Assembly: GCA_964245495.1 (NCBI GenBank) | Contig: CAXTNC010000057.1 | Coordinates: 1-16,860, forward strand | From: LMUY01 sp964245495 | GTDB lineage: Bacteria > Pseudomonadota > Alphaproteobacteria > Acetobacterales > Acetobacteraceae | Length of the DNA: 16,860 nt | Reading direction: 5' to 3' | In this document: piece by piece, positions 1 to 6,541 of the stretch | How the letters are laid out: each line of letters begins with the position of its first letter | Numbering within the stretch: the first letter of the stretch is position 1 | The notes under the pieces: generated by a model | Database searches by the model: none | Seen by the model: the letters and a program-made list of their open reading frames with translations, nothing else | What the model was told of the DNA's origin: nothing | Made by a program: the position numbers and the translations under genes

Positions 1-3
1 GCC

Positions 4-21
4 ACGGCTCAGGCGAGCCGT
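4..21. other. small perfect hairpin at the window edge
   Basis: ACGGCTC (4-10) pairs perfectly with GAGCCGT (15-21) around the loop AGGC. It could be the terminator stem of a gene lying left of the window, or a structure in the leader of the metallopeptidase gene. No T-run follows, so the terminator reading is weak. Confidence 0.3.
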
Positions 22-33
22 CATGGTTCATCC

Positions 34-738
34 ATGGCGGAACTCCCGAGCGAACTGGTCCAGCTTCCGCATGGCCCCACGAACGTGTCGTGGCGGCGCA
101 ACCCGCGCGCGCGCCGGGTCAGCCTGCGGATCGACGCCCGCATGGGAGCCGTGATCGTCACCCTTCCGGTCCGCGCCAGCCGCTCGGCCGGGCTGCGCCT
201 GTTGGCCGACCATGCCGCCTGGGTCGGCGGCAAGCTGGCCGCCTTGCCGCCACCGCTGTTGTTCGACGACGGCGCGTCCATCCCGCTTGGCGGCGAGCCG
301 CACACCATCCGGCATGTCCCGGCGGGACGGGGCGGGGCTTGGCTCGTTGCCGGGGCCATCCACGTCGCCGGGGACCGCAGCTTCCTGGCCCGGCGCGTGG
401 CCGACCTGCTCCGCATGGAGGCGAAACGCCGCTTGGGCGCGCTGGCTGCGGCACTCGCGGCCGAGACGGGGCTGCATCCCCGTCGGATCGCCGTGCGCGA
501 CACGCGCAGCCGCTGGGGCAGCTGCACCGCCGGGGGCGCCGTCATGTTCCAGTGGCGCCTGGTGATGGCGCCGCCGCACGTGCAGCGCTACGTGGTGGCG
601 CACGAGCTGGCCCATCTGCGGCACATGAACCATGGCCCGCAGTTCTGGCGGCTGGTCGATGCCTTGGCGCCGGACTGGGCGGACTGCGCCGCCTGGCTGG
701 GGCGGCACGGCGCCATGCTGCTGCGCGCAGGCGGGTGA
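34..738 (+). CDS. YgjP/DUF45-type zinc metallopeptidase
   Basis: A 234-aa protein of the YgjP-like family (DUF45, related to SprT and M48 peptidases), predicted cytoplasmic. The zinc-binding site is plain: HELAHLRHMNHGPQFW starting at residue 190, with H190 and H194 as ligands, E191 as the general base and H200 the likely third ligand. The family's RWGSC motif is at 160-164. An N-terminal beta-rich region (about 15-115) precedes the catalytic half. No signal peptide or membrane segment is seen. The ATG at 34 has no clear Shine-Dalgarno, and the frame stays open to the window edge, so the true start could lie upstream. The physiological substrate of this family is poorly known; naming it a peptidase rests on the motif. 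A hairpin at 885-914 probably closes the transcript. Confidence 0.88.
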   Translation: MAELPSELVQLPHGPTNVSWRRNPRARRVSLRIDARMGAVIVTLPVRASRSAGLRLLADHAAWVGGKLAALPPPLLFDDGASIPLGGEPHTIRHVPAGRGGAWLVAGAIHVAGDRSFLARRVADLLRMEAKRRLGALAAALAAETGLHPRRIAVRDTRSRWGSCTAGGAVMFQWRLVMAPPHVQRYVVAHELAHLRHMNHGPQFWRLVDALAPDWADCAAWLGRHGAMLLRAGG

Positions 739-884
739 CGGCCGGGAGCGTCCTGCCTTGGCGCTGCTCGGCGGCCTGCCGGCGCCGGATGCCGCCTGCC
801 GCTGCATCGGGCTGCCGCCGCAAGCGCGCGGACGGAACCGAACGCTTGCATCCCAGGAGCCCCAAGGGGCTGCATCCTTGAAGG

Positions 885-914
885 GCGTCACGGCCGCGGC
901 TTCGGCCGTGACGC
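885..914. terminator. 12-bp perfect stem-loop between convergent genes
   Basis: GCGTCACGGCCG (885-896) pairs without mismatch with CGGCCGTGACGC (903-914) around a 6-base loop. It sits in the 190-bp gap between the metallopeptidase gene (+) and the DUF3309 gene (-), whose 3' ends face each other, so it could terminate both. T-runs on either side are short, so efficiency is uncertain. The rest of 739-928 holds no convincing gene; a shorter inverted repeat (858-863/866-871) has a 2-base loop and is unlikely to matter. Confidence 0.6.
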
Positions 915-928
915 TTCCCGTCAGCCCG

Positions 929-1078
929 TCAGATTCGGCCGAGCACCAGCAGCACCACCAGGATCAGCACGATCAGGCCGATGCCGCCGGTCGGGCCGTA
1001 GCCCCAGCCGGAGCTGTAGCCGTAGCCGCCGCCGCCCAGCAGCAGGACGATGAGGATGATGACGAGGATCGTACCCAT
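929..1078 (-). CDS. DUF3309 small membrane protein
   Basis: A 49-aa protein starting MGTILVIILIVLLLGGGGYG and ending LVLILVVLLVLGRI-like, the layout of the DUF3309 family: two hydrophobic segments (about residues 3-14 and 33-47) flanking a Gly/Tyr-rich centre containing GWGYGPTGG. It should be an inner-membrane peptide. The start is set at 1078 because GGAAGGGG lies a proper distance upstream; a longer frame from 1120 would add 14 residues that do not look like the family and would have a worse ribosome site. The family's function is unknown. An EcfG-like promoter match (1114-1138) points at this gene with a short leader, which suggests general-stress control. Confidence 0.82.
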   Translation of the reverse strand: MGTILVIILIVLLLGGGGYGYSSGWGYGPTGGIGLIVLILVVLLVLGRI

Positions 1079-1111
1079 GGCGGACACCCCTTCCGGTGTT
1101 GCTTCAAGAAC

Positions 1112-1136
1112 GGAACGCACTTAGCTCAGCTTGGTT
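1112..1136 (+). promoter_or_regulatory. EcfG-like promoter match facing DUF4169
   Basis: On the plus strand GGAAC (1112-1116) is followed by 16 bases and GGTT (1133-1136). The -35 is perfect and the -10 has one change from the EcfG consensus. It overlaps the minus-strand match almost completely, so the two could not be occupied at once. It would give the DUF4169 gene a leader of roughly 55-60 bases. An alternative -35, TTGACC at 1159-1164, has no good -10. Confidence 0.4.
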
Positions 1137-1138
1137 CT
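1114..1138 (-). promoter_or_regulatory. EcfG-like promoter match facing DUF3309
   Basis: Read on the minus strand: AGAAC (1138-1134), 16 bases, CGTT (1117-1114). The alphaproteobacterial general-stress sigma factor EcfG recognises GGAAC-N16/17-CGTT, so one -35 base differs and spacing is right. The expected transcription start is about 30 bases before the DUF3309 ATG. The call is by eye. Confidence 0.5.
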
Positions 1139-1201
1139 CACGCCTTCGTGGCCGAGGGTTGACCTTTCCGCCACTGCCCACCCTGTGGTAGGACGCATCC
1201 C

Positions 1202-1381
1202 ATGGCAGAGATCATCAACTTGCAGAAGGCGCGCAAGGCCAAGTTGCGGGAAGCGGAAGCCGCGGAGGCTGCGGTCAACCGGTCGCGCCATGGCCGCAAC
1301 GCCGCCGAGCGGCGCCTCGACCAGTTGCTCGCGGAACGTGCCAGGCGCGCGCTCGACGCCAGCCGGCGCGAGGACAGCTGA
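1202..1381 (+). CDS. DUF4169 small basic/charged protein
   Basis: A 59-aa protein beginning MAEIINLQKARKAKLREAEA and ending LDASRREDS. The MAEIINL start, the Lys/Arg/Ala/Glu-rich helix and the NRSRHGRNAAER segment (26-37) match the alphaproteobacterial DUF4169 family. It is predicted to be a single long amphipathic helix in the cytoplasm. Ribosome site: TAGGAC at 1189-1194, about 7 bases before the ATG. No function is known for the family. The short stem-loop just after its stop separates it from kup. Codon use is like its neighbours, which supports it being a real gene despite its length. Confidence 0.8.
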   Translation: MAEIINLQKARKAKLREAEAAEAAVNRSRHGRNAAERRLDQLLAERARRALDASRREDS

Positions 1382-1397
1382 GGCCCTCGCAAGGGCC
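1382..1397 (+). terminator. stem-loop right after DUF4169 stop
   Basis: GGCCCT (1382-1387), loop CGCA, AGGGCC (1392-1397): a perfect 6-bp stem starting one base after the TGA. With no T-run it is a weak terminator or an RNA 3'-end stabiliser. The rest of the gap to kup (1398-1469) shows no promoter I would defend. Confidence 0.35.
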
Positions 1398-1469
1398 GCG
1401 ACAACCCGTGACGAGCCTAGGATAGCTGCGGCGCCTTGATCGCTGGCGAGGAACTGCCAAGGACACCGC

Positions 1470-3386
1470 ATGTCGTCATCAACGCTCACGCAAGGCCGTC
1501 CCATTTCCAGCCCGGACTTCGCGCCCCGGGCCGAAGGGCGGCGGCGCGCGCTGCCCGTCATGACGCTCGGCGCGCTGGGCGTCGTGTTCGGGGACATCGG
1601 CACCAGCCCGCTCTACGCCGTGCAGCAATGCTTCACCGACCACCCGTCCTTCGCGCAGGACCCAGCGCTCATCATCGGCGTCCTGTCGCTCATCATCTGG
1701 TCGATCATCCTGGTGGTGTGCGTCAAGTACGTGGGCTTCATCCTGCATGCTGACCATGACGGCGAGGGCGGCACGCTCGCCATGCTGGGCCTGATCCGCA
1801 CCCGGGTGCCGGCGCAGCCGTTCGCCCGGCCCGGCGTGCTCACCCTGCTGGTGCTGTTCGGCTCCGCCCTGCTGTACGGCGACGGCGTCGTCACCCCCGC
1901 CATCTCCGTGCTGTCCGCGGTCGAGGGCCTGGAGGTCGCCAGCCCCCGCTTCACGCCGTTCGTGGTGCCGCTCGCGGCCGGCATCCTGGTGGCGCTGTTC
2001 CTGGTGCAGCACTGGGGCACGGAGAAGGTCGGGCGGTTCTTCGGCCCGGTCATGCTGCTGTGGTTCGGCATGATCGCGGCCGCGGGCGTCGCCAGCGCGG
2101 TGCAGCACCCGGCGGTGCTGGCAGCGTTCAATCCGCTGGCCGGCCTGAGCCTGCTCACCGGCAACGGCTGGGCCGGCTATGCGGTGCTCGGGGCGGTGGT
2201 GCTGTGCTTCTCCGGCACCGAAGCGCTGTTCGCCGACCTCGGGCACTTCGGCCGGCGGCCGATCGTGACCGCCTGGTACCTCATCGTGCTGCCGGCGCTC
2301 GGGCTGAACTACCTGGGCCAGGGCGCCCGCCTGCTGCAGGACCCGGGGGCGGCCAGCAACCCGTTCTTCGCCATCATGCCGGGCTGGGCGCTCTACCCGG
2401 CGGTGGCGGTCTCCACCGCCGCCACCGTGATCGCCTCCCAGGCGCTGATCTCCGGCGCGTTCTCGCTCACCCAGCAGGCGATCAACATGGGGTTCGCCCC
2501 GCGCTACGCCGTGGTGCACACGTCCGAACGGGAGAAGGGGCAGATCTACATGCCCATGATCAACTACGCCCTGATGATCGGCTGCCTGGCGCTGGTGCTC
2601 GGCTTCCGCTCCTCCGCGGCGCTCGGCTCGGCCTACGGCCTGGCGGTGATCGGCACCATGACCGTCACCTCCGTCACCTTCTTCGTGGTGACGCGCCAGG
2701 TCTGGGGCTGGTCGCTGGGGCGGGCGGCGGCGCTGGCGGGGGCGTTCCTGCTGGTGGACTGCGCGTTCCTGGGCGCCAACCTGGCCAAGCTGCTGTCCGG
2801 CGCGTGGGTGCCGCTGCTGATTGGCGGGCTGGTGTTCACCGTGCTCACCGTCTGGACCCTGGGCCGCTCCCGCGTCCGCAAGGCGCTGGCCAGCTGGGCC
2901 ATGCCGCTGCCCGAGTTCCAGAAGATGGCGCGGGGCTGGAAGGCGCGGGAGGAAGGCGGCGCGGTGTTCCTGACCGAAACGCCGGACAGGGTGCCGCTGA
3001 TCGGCCGGCAGGCCTGGCTGCGCAGCCACGTGGAGCACGAGAACGTGCTGCTGCTGCGGATCGAAACCACCAAGCAGCCGCACGTGTCATCGTCCGAGCG
3101 GCTCAGCGTCGAGGACTTGGGCAACGGCATCTACCGCGGCGTGGCCCGCTTCGGCTTCATGTACCCGCCGGACGTGTCGACGGCCCTCGCGGAAGGCCTG
3201 CCGTTCGATGTCGGAACCGCGGTGTTCTTCCTGCCGGAGGTGGTCGACACCAGGGAAGCGCCGTGGTGGCAGGCTTGGCTGCGCCGCGGCTACCTGTTCC
3301 TCGGCGGCACCGGGCTGGACCCGGTGGAGTACTTCCACCTGCCGCCGAACCAGGTCGTGAAGGTCGGGGTCGACCTGGAGCTGTAG
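1470..3386 (+). CDS. kup: Kup-family potassium uptake protein
   Basis: A 638-aa inner-membrane K+ transporter of the KUP/HAK/KT family, usual full length. Diagnostic stretches are GDIGTSPLYA (41-50) in the first membrane helix, HADHDGEGG (93-101), and YGDGVVTPAISVLSAVEG (136-153). About twelve hydrophobic segments fill residues 30-460; the remaining 170 or so residues form the soluble C-terminal domain seen in bacterial Kup. The family imports K+, probably with H+. The first 28 residues are a hydrophilic leader. Start: ATG with AAGGA (1459-1463) six bases upstream. It stands alone, with DUF4169 upstream and chaC converging downstream across 30 bases. No leader riboswitch is evident. Bacteria often carry several kup copies; which one this is cannot be told from here. 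Confidence 0.95.
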   Translation: MSSSTLTQGRPISSPDFAPRAEGRRRALPVMTLGALGVVFGDIGTSPLYAVQQCFTDHPSFAQDPALIIGVLSLIIWSIILVVCVKYVGFILHADHDGEGGTLAMLGLIRTRVPAQPFARPGVLTLLVLFGSALLYGDGVVTPAISVLSAVEGLEVASPRFTPFVVPLAAGILVALFLVQHWGTEKVGRFFGPVMLLWFGMIAAAGVASAVQHPAVLAAFNPLAGLSLLTGNGWAGYAVLGAVVLCFSGTEALFADLGHFGRRPIVTAWYLIVLPALGLNYLGQGARLLQDPGAASNPFFAIMPGWALYPAVAVSTAATVIASQALISGAFSLTQQAINMGFAPRYAVVHTSEREKGQIYMPMINYALMIGCLALVLGFRSSAALGSAYGLAVIGTMTVTSVTFFVVTRQVWGWSLGRAAALAGAFLLVDCAFLGANLAKLLSGAWVPLLIGGLVFTVLTVWTLGRSRVRKALASWAMPLPEFQKMARGWKAREEGGAVFLTETPDRVPLIGRQAWLRSHVEHENVLLLRIETTKQPHVSSSERLSVEDLGNGIYRGVARFGFMYPPDVSTALAEGLPFDVGTAVFFLPEVVDTREAPWWQAWLRRGYLFLGGTGLDPVEYFHLPPNQVVKVGVDLEL

Positions 3387-3390
3387 CGGC

Positions 3391-3405
3391 CCGCTGGGCC
3401 AGCGG
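3391..3405. terminator. short hairpin between kup and chaC
   Basis: CCGCTG (3391-3396), loop GGC, CAGCGG (3400-3405) lies within the 30-base gap between the convergent kup and chaC stops. It could end either transcript. The stem is only 6 bp and there is no T-run. Confidence 0.35.
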
Positions 3406-3416
3406 CTGCCCCACGC

Positions 3417-4166
3417 TCAAGCCGCCGGGATGCGGTTCACCTGCTCCAGCAGCTGCTCGATGTACGGGTCTTCCAGCTCAAGCGCTTCGAGTTCACTCGC
3501 CAGCTTCTCGACGTAGGTGCGGTTGGCGCCCCTGATGCCCGCGCCGCGGGCGATGATCGCCGCCGTCTCGCCCAGCGGCAGCTCGCCCATGTACTTCGGC
3601 TGCGACCTGTCCGAGGCGAACACGACAGCGTTTATGCCTCCTTGCGGCGTGGCCGCCGGCGCCATGACGGGGCAATAGCTGAACAGCAGCATCTCCCGCC
3701 GCCACAGGAGTTCCGATTCCGCCTCCACCAGATCGGCGGCGATCCGGAACGCCAGGCCCCTGCAACGGCCTGGCTGCCGCTCAAGCGACAGCGCAAGCCC
3801 AGGACGTTCCGGCGAGCCGGTGACGACCTCGATCTTGACCGTGAAGCGGCGCTGGTAGCCGTCGATGTCGGCCAGCCTGACCTCCGTGTAGTGGAAGCCC
3901 GGGTCCCACATGAGCGACCCGTAGCCAAACACCCAAAGGTCGCCTGACCCGGCCCGGCTTGACAGGAAGCTGCGCCAGGAGCTGTCGATCTGCTGGTCCG
4001 GCTGGCGCCAATCGGCAGGGTAGCCCATCTCGCGGGCACGTTGGTCGCGGGCGGCGAGAACCTCGCGGGTGAAGCGCAGCGGCGACTGCCCGGCCGGCGT
4101 CACCCTGCCGCGAAGGTGCGGAAGATGGACGAATGGGTCCTGGGTCACGGGCGGCTCCGTTGCCAT
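3417..4166 (-). CDS. chaC: ChaC-type gamma-glutamylcyclotransferase
   Basis: A 249-aa cytosolic enzyme of the ChaC family, which cleaves glutathione into 5-oxoproline and Cys-Gly. The substrate-binding loop is WVFGYGSLMWDPGF (78-91) and the catalytic glutamate is E158 in LLWRREML (153-160), aligned with LLWKREM in E. coli ChaC. Later conserved parts are NAVVF (179-183) and the YVEKLASELEAL segment (218-229). The 77 residues before the GYGSL loop are slightly longer than in E. coli. It is the last gene of a three-gene operon: the preceding stop is 9 bases upstream, with AAGGG as ribosome site inside that gap. Its partners hint at a stress or glutathione-turnover setting. Function is assigned by family, and strict glutathione specificity is not proven by sequence. 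Confidence 0.9.
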   Translation of the reverse strand: MATEPPVTQDPFVHLPHLRGRVTPAGQSPLRFTREVLAARDQRAREMGYPADWRQPDQQIDSSWRSFLSSRAGSGDLWVFGYGSLMWDPGFHYTEVRLADIDGYQRRFTVKIEVVTGSPERPGLALSLERQPGRCRGLAFRIAADLVEAESELLWRREMLLFSYCPVMAPAATPQGGINAVVFASDRSQPKYMGELPLGETAAIIARGAGIRGANRTYVEKLASELEALELEDPYIEQLLEQVNRIPAA

Positions 4167-4175
4167 GCGAACCCT

Positions 4176-4700
4176 TCAGCCAGCCACCGGCAGGTCCGAC
4201 GCGCGCACCGTGCCGTTCTGGCTGCTGAAGCTCAGCTCCTGCGTGCCGCTCTGCTGCTGGGACACGCCGCTGATGCGGTGCTCGCCGCTGTCGTACAGCG
4301 TCACGCGCCCGGCCTGCTCCACCGCGACCCGGCGCGTGTCCGGGAAGCAGGCGTAGCGCATCCCGTTCTGCGAGCCGGTGGCGGAAGGCCGGCCCAGCCC
4401 GCCCGGCCACCAATCCTTGCCGTGCGGCGCCGAACTGCCGTGCGCCGCTGGCGGGGCGGGATCGTCCGCGGCCTTTTCGGCGAGCGCTGAGCACAAGGCG
4501 TTCACCTTGTCCTTCAACGCCGTGTTGAACATGTCGCCCACCTGCGTCATGCCCCCGGCGGACCACTGCCCCATGCCGCCCAGGTCCGGGTGGCTGAACT
4601 GCGCCTGCCGTCCGCCGCCCCGGCGCAGCGCGTCCTGCAGCACCCGCACCGCTTCCGGGCTGACGCCGTGCTGCCGGGCCAGGTCCTCCATGGAAGCCAT
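4176..4700 (-). CDS. conserved protein of unknown function (SHOCT-associated type)
   Basis: A 174-aa protein, predicted cytoplasmic with no signal peptide or membrane helix. The N-terminal helix (1-28) resembles a small DNA- or protein-binding fold (LARQHGVSPEAVRVLQDAL). Next comes the block GRQAQFSHPDLGGMGQWS (30-47) with GGMTQVGDMFN (49-59), then a helical stretch to about 77, a low-complexity Pro/Ala linker (80-95), and a beta-rich C-terminal half with DWWPGGLG (96-103), GSQNGMRYACFPDTRRVAVE (109-128) and SGVSQQQSG (144-152). From memory, similar conserved bacterial proteins are annotated as SHOCT domain-containing; this copy ends at DLPVAG without an obvious C-terminal SHOCT helix pair. 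Its ATG overlaps the upstream stop by one base (TGATG), so translation is probably coupled. Function unknown. Confidence 0.72.
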   Translation of the reverse strand: MASMEDLARQHGVSPEAVRVLQDALRRGGGRQAQFSHPDLGGMGQWSAGGMTQVGDMFNTALKDKVNALCSALAEKAADDPAPPAAHGSSAPHGKDWWPGGLGRPSATGSQNGMRYACFPDTRRVAVEQAGRVTLYDSGEHRISGVSQQQSGTQELSFSSQNGTVRASDLPVAG

Positions 4701-4867
4701 CAGGAGCGCTCGCCCGCGTTGGTCTGCCGCGGGCCGTCCTTGCCGGGCGCCGGCGCAGGCTGGTTCTCAAGCGGCTTGTAGTTCTCCGTCGCGTCGTTCT
4801 CGCCGAACTGGCCGTGGTTGCCGGGCAGAACCGGCTTCTCGTCCTTGGGTGCGTCCGCGTCGGGCAT
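4700..4867 (-). CDS. 55-aa hydrophilic, disordered protein
   Basis: A 55-residue protein starting MPDADAPKDEKPVLPGNHGQ and rich in Pro, Asp, Glu, Asn and Lys, with no hydrophobic core, so probably disordered. The start at 4867 is preferred because CGGAGA lies 6-11 bases upstream; a longer frame from 4933 lacks this and runs into the hisB control region. Its TGA overlaps the ATG of the next gene by one base, good evidence that it is translated. I do not recognise a family. It heads the operon with the 174-aa protein and ChaC. A weak EcfG-like site (CGAAC-N17-CGTC, 4919-4894) lies about 25 bases upstream. Confidence 0.6.
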   Translation of the reverse strand: MPDADAPKDEKPVLPGNHGQFGENDATENYKPLENQPAPAPGKDGPRQTNAGERS

Positions 4868-4898
4868 GGTGCGTCTCCGTTGGTGCGGAGTGAGACGC

Positions 4899-4920
4899 GC
4901 GAACCCGCCGCGCGGTTCGC
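4899..4920. other. inverted repeat in the divergent hisB gap
   Basis: GCGAACC (4899-4905) and GGTTCGC (4914-4920) form a 7-bp inverted repeat around 8 bases in the 95-bp gap between the divergent operons. It could be an operator for either side. A second stem, GTGGG/CCCAC (4925-4929/4936-4940), follows. Neither resembles a His-codon leader-peptide attenuator. Confidence 0.3.
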
Positions 4921-4926
4921 AGGGGT

Positions 4927-4955
4927 GGGACAAAGCCCACGGGTTGCGCTATCCA
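4927..4955 (+). promoter_or_regulatory. candidate sigma-70 promoter for hisB
   Basis: GGGACA (4927-4932, four of six matches to TTGACA), 17-bp spacer, TATCCA (4950-4955, three of six). The expected start is at about 4962-4963, that is at the hisB ATG itself, and hisB has no visible Shine-Dalgarno. This fits a leaderless mRNA, but the hexamers are weak. Confidence 0.35.
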
Positions 4956-4962
4956 TCCAGCC

Positions 4963-5553
4963 ATGCCCCGGTCTGCCAGCCTGTCCCGCGCCACCGCCGA
5001 AACCACCGTCCGCCTGCGGCTGGAACTGGACGGCACGGGGATGTCCGAGCTGTCCACCGGGGTCGGCTTCCTGGACCACATGCTGACCCTGCTGGCCCGC
5101 CACGCCCTGTTCGACCTGGAGGTGCAGGCGACGGGCGACCTGCACGTGGACGACCACCACACGGTGGAGGACGTGGGCATCGTGCTGGGGCAGGCCTTCG
5201 CGCAGGCGGTGGGCGACAAGCGCGGCATCCGGCGCTACGGCCAGGCGCTGGTGCCGATGGACGAGGCGCTGGTGGAGGCGGCGGTGGACATCTCCGGCCG
5301 GCCGCTGCTGGCCTGGTCCGTGCAGTTCCACGTGCCCACCATCGGCACCATGGACACGGAGCTGTTCGAGGAGTTCTTCCGCGCCTTCGCCCACAACGCG
5401 CTGCTCACCCTGCACATGACGGCCAAGGCCGGGCGCAACGCCCACCACATCGCGGAGGGCTGCTTCAAGGCGTTGGCCCGCGCGCTCCGCACCGCCGCCG
5501 AGGCCGACCCGCGCGCGCCCGGCGCCATCCCGTCCACCAAGGGGTCGCTGTGA
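4963..5553 (+). CDS. hisB: imidazoleglycerol-phosphate dehydratase
   Basis: A 196-aa enzyme of full family length (monofunctional HisB dehydratase). It converts imidazole glycerol phosphate to imidazole acetol phosphate, a late step of histidine synthesis, in the cytosol. Family motifs are all present: GFLDHML (35-41), HVDDHHTVED (61-70), DEAL (100-103), the second metal-binding motif NAHHIAE (159-165), and the IPSTKG C-terminus (189-194). The His/Glu clusters bind the two Mn ions. It is the first gene of the block; its TGA overlaps the GTG of the DUF2628 gene by four bases. No ribosome site is seen before the ATG. Confidence 0.97.
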   Translation: MPRSASLSRATAETTVRLRLELDGTGMSELSTGVGFLDHMLTLLARHALFDLEVQATGDLHVDDHHTVEDVGIVLGQAFAQAVGDKRGIRRYGQALVPMDEALVEAAVDISGRPLLAWSVQFHVPTIGTMDTELFEEFFRAFAHNALLTLHMTAKAGRNAHHIAEGCFKALARALRTAAEADPRAPGAIPSTKGSL

Positions 5554-5909
5554 GGACCTACACCGCCCACCTGCGCCCCGGCCGGCCGGCCGTGCTGGTG
5601 CGCGAAGGGTGGAGCTGGGCGGCGTTCATTTTCGGCCCGCTCTGGCTGGCCCGGCACGCGGCGTGGATCGCGGCGGCGCTGAGCCTGGCCGTCCTTGTCC
5701 TGGCTTGCCTGCTCCCGCCCCCACCGCTGCGCCCCGTGCTGGCATTCGGCGTGTTCCTGTTCGGGGGCGCGCTGGGCAACGACCTGCGCCGGTGGGAGCT
5801 TGGCTTGCGCCAGTTCCACCTGGCCCATGTCGTGGCCGGCCGCACGCAGGATGAGGCGTGGCTGCGGCTGCTCTCCCACCGGGCGGACTTGCTGGGGCTG
5901 GCCAGGTGA
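5550..5909 (+). CDS. DUF2628 small membrane protein
   Basis: A 119-aa protein read from a GTG that overlaps the hisB stop (GTGA). The motif REGWSWAAFIFGPLWL (18-33) followed by two hydrophobic segments (about 36-54 and 60-76) and then GNDLRRWEL (76-84) is the DUF2628 signature. It should sit in the inner membrane with a soluble C-terminal tail. Its stop overlaps the hisH ATG by one base. I recall DUF2628 genes lying beside hisB/hisH in related alphaproteobacteria, but no role in histidine synthesis is established. A longer upstream reading in the same frame is only antisense-like shadow across hisB and is not used. Confidence 0.85.
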   Translation: MRTYTAHLRPGRPAVLVREGWSWAAFIFGPLWLARHAAWIAAALSLAVLVLACLLPPPPLRPVLAFGVFLFGGALGNDLRRWELGLRQFHLAHVVAGRTQDEAWLRLLSHRADLLGLAR

Positions 5910-6541
5910 TGCGCGTGGCCGTGGTGGACTACGGCAGCGGCAACCTCGCCTCGGCGGCCCGCGCCCTGTCCCGCGCGGCGGACGATGCCGGCCTGCGCGC
6001 CGAAGTGGCCGTCACCGCCGACCCGGCGGCCGTGGCGGCGGCGGACCGGATGGTGCTGCCGGGCCAGGGCGCGTTCGCCGACTGCGCCGCCGGCCTGGCC
6101 GCGGTGGACGGCATGAGGGAGGCGGTCGAGGCCGCCGTGGCGGCCGGCCGGCCGTTCCTGGGCATCTGCGTCGGCATGCAGCTGATGGCGGAGCGCGGGC
6201 TGGAGCACGGCGAGACGCCGGGCCTCGGCTGGGTGCGGGGCGAGGTGGCGGTCATGCCCGCCCCCGGCCTGCGGCTGCCGCAGATGGGCTGGAACGCGCT
6301 GGACTTCGAGCCGGGCCACCCCTTGCTGGACGGCCTGCAACCCGGCGACCACGCCTATTTCGTGCACAGCTACGCCCTGCGCGGCGCACGCCCGGCCGAC
6401 GTGCTGGCCACCACCGAGTATGGCGGCCCCGTGCCTGCCATGGTGGCCGTGGGCAACCGCGCCGGCACCCAGTTCCATGTGGAAAAGAGCCAGGCGGTCG
6501 GCCTGCGCATCCTCGCCAACTTCCTGCGCTGGGACCCGTGA
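5909..6541 (+). CDS. hisH: imidazole glycerol phosphate synthase, glutaminase subunit
   Basis: A 210-aa class-I glutamine amidotransferase that supplies ammonia to HisF to make imidazole glycerol phosphate and AICAR. The catalytic triad is complete: C87 in LGICVGMQLM (84-93), H190 and E192 in QFHVEKSQ (188-195). The N-terminal VDYGSGNL (6-13) and oxyanion loop LPGQGAF (50-56) are typical. The ATG at 5909 is chosen over one at 5858 because it gives the normal N-terminus and overlaps the DUF2628 stop (TGATG). Its partner hisF is not in the window. The end of hisH overlaps the GTG of the acetyltransferase gene. Confidence 0.96.
   Translation: MRVAVVDYGSGNLASAARALSRAADDAGLRAEVAVTADPAAVAAADRMVLPGQGAFADCAAGLAAVDGMREAVEAAVAAGRPFLGICVGMQLMAERGLEHGETPGLGWVRGEVAVMPAPGLRLPQMGWNALDFEPGHPLLDGLQPGDHAYFVHSYALRGARPADVLATTEYGGPVPAMVAVGNRAGTQFHVEKSQAVGLRILANFLRWDP

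Noticed and set aside
858..871. AGCCCC-AA-GGGGCT inverted repeat as terminator
   Set aside because: A 2-base loop is too tight, there is no T-run, and the stronger 885-914 stem lies just downstream.
1159..1164. TTGACC as a -35 for DUF4169
   Set aside because: No acceptable -10 lies 16-18 bases downstream; the EcfG-like site is a better match.
1479..3083. Very long open frame antisense to kup
   Set aside because: High GC keeps opposite frames open. The protein is low-complexity (Arg/Gly/His/Gln-rich) with no family resemblance, while the plus frame is a clear Kup.
2060..3535. Long alternative plus-strand frame inside kup running past its stop
   Set aside because: Its Arg/Gly/Ala-rich composition is that of an out-of-frame reading, and it has no ribosome site or recognisable domain.
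4868..4933. Longer version of the 55-aa protein starting at 4933
   Set aside because: The added residues are unlike the rest, and the better ribosome site is just before 4867.
4868..4962. Histidine attenuator with leader peptide upstream of hisB
   Set aside because: No short frame with a run of His codons is present; the hairpins there lack a terminator T-run.
3781..5448. Long minus-strand frame spanning the ChaC operon and hisB
   Set aside because: It crosses three well-supported genes and a divergent promoter region, with no recognisable domain.
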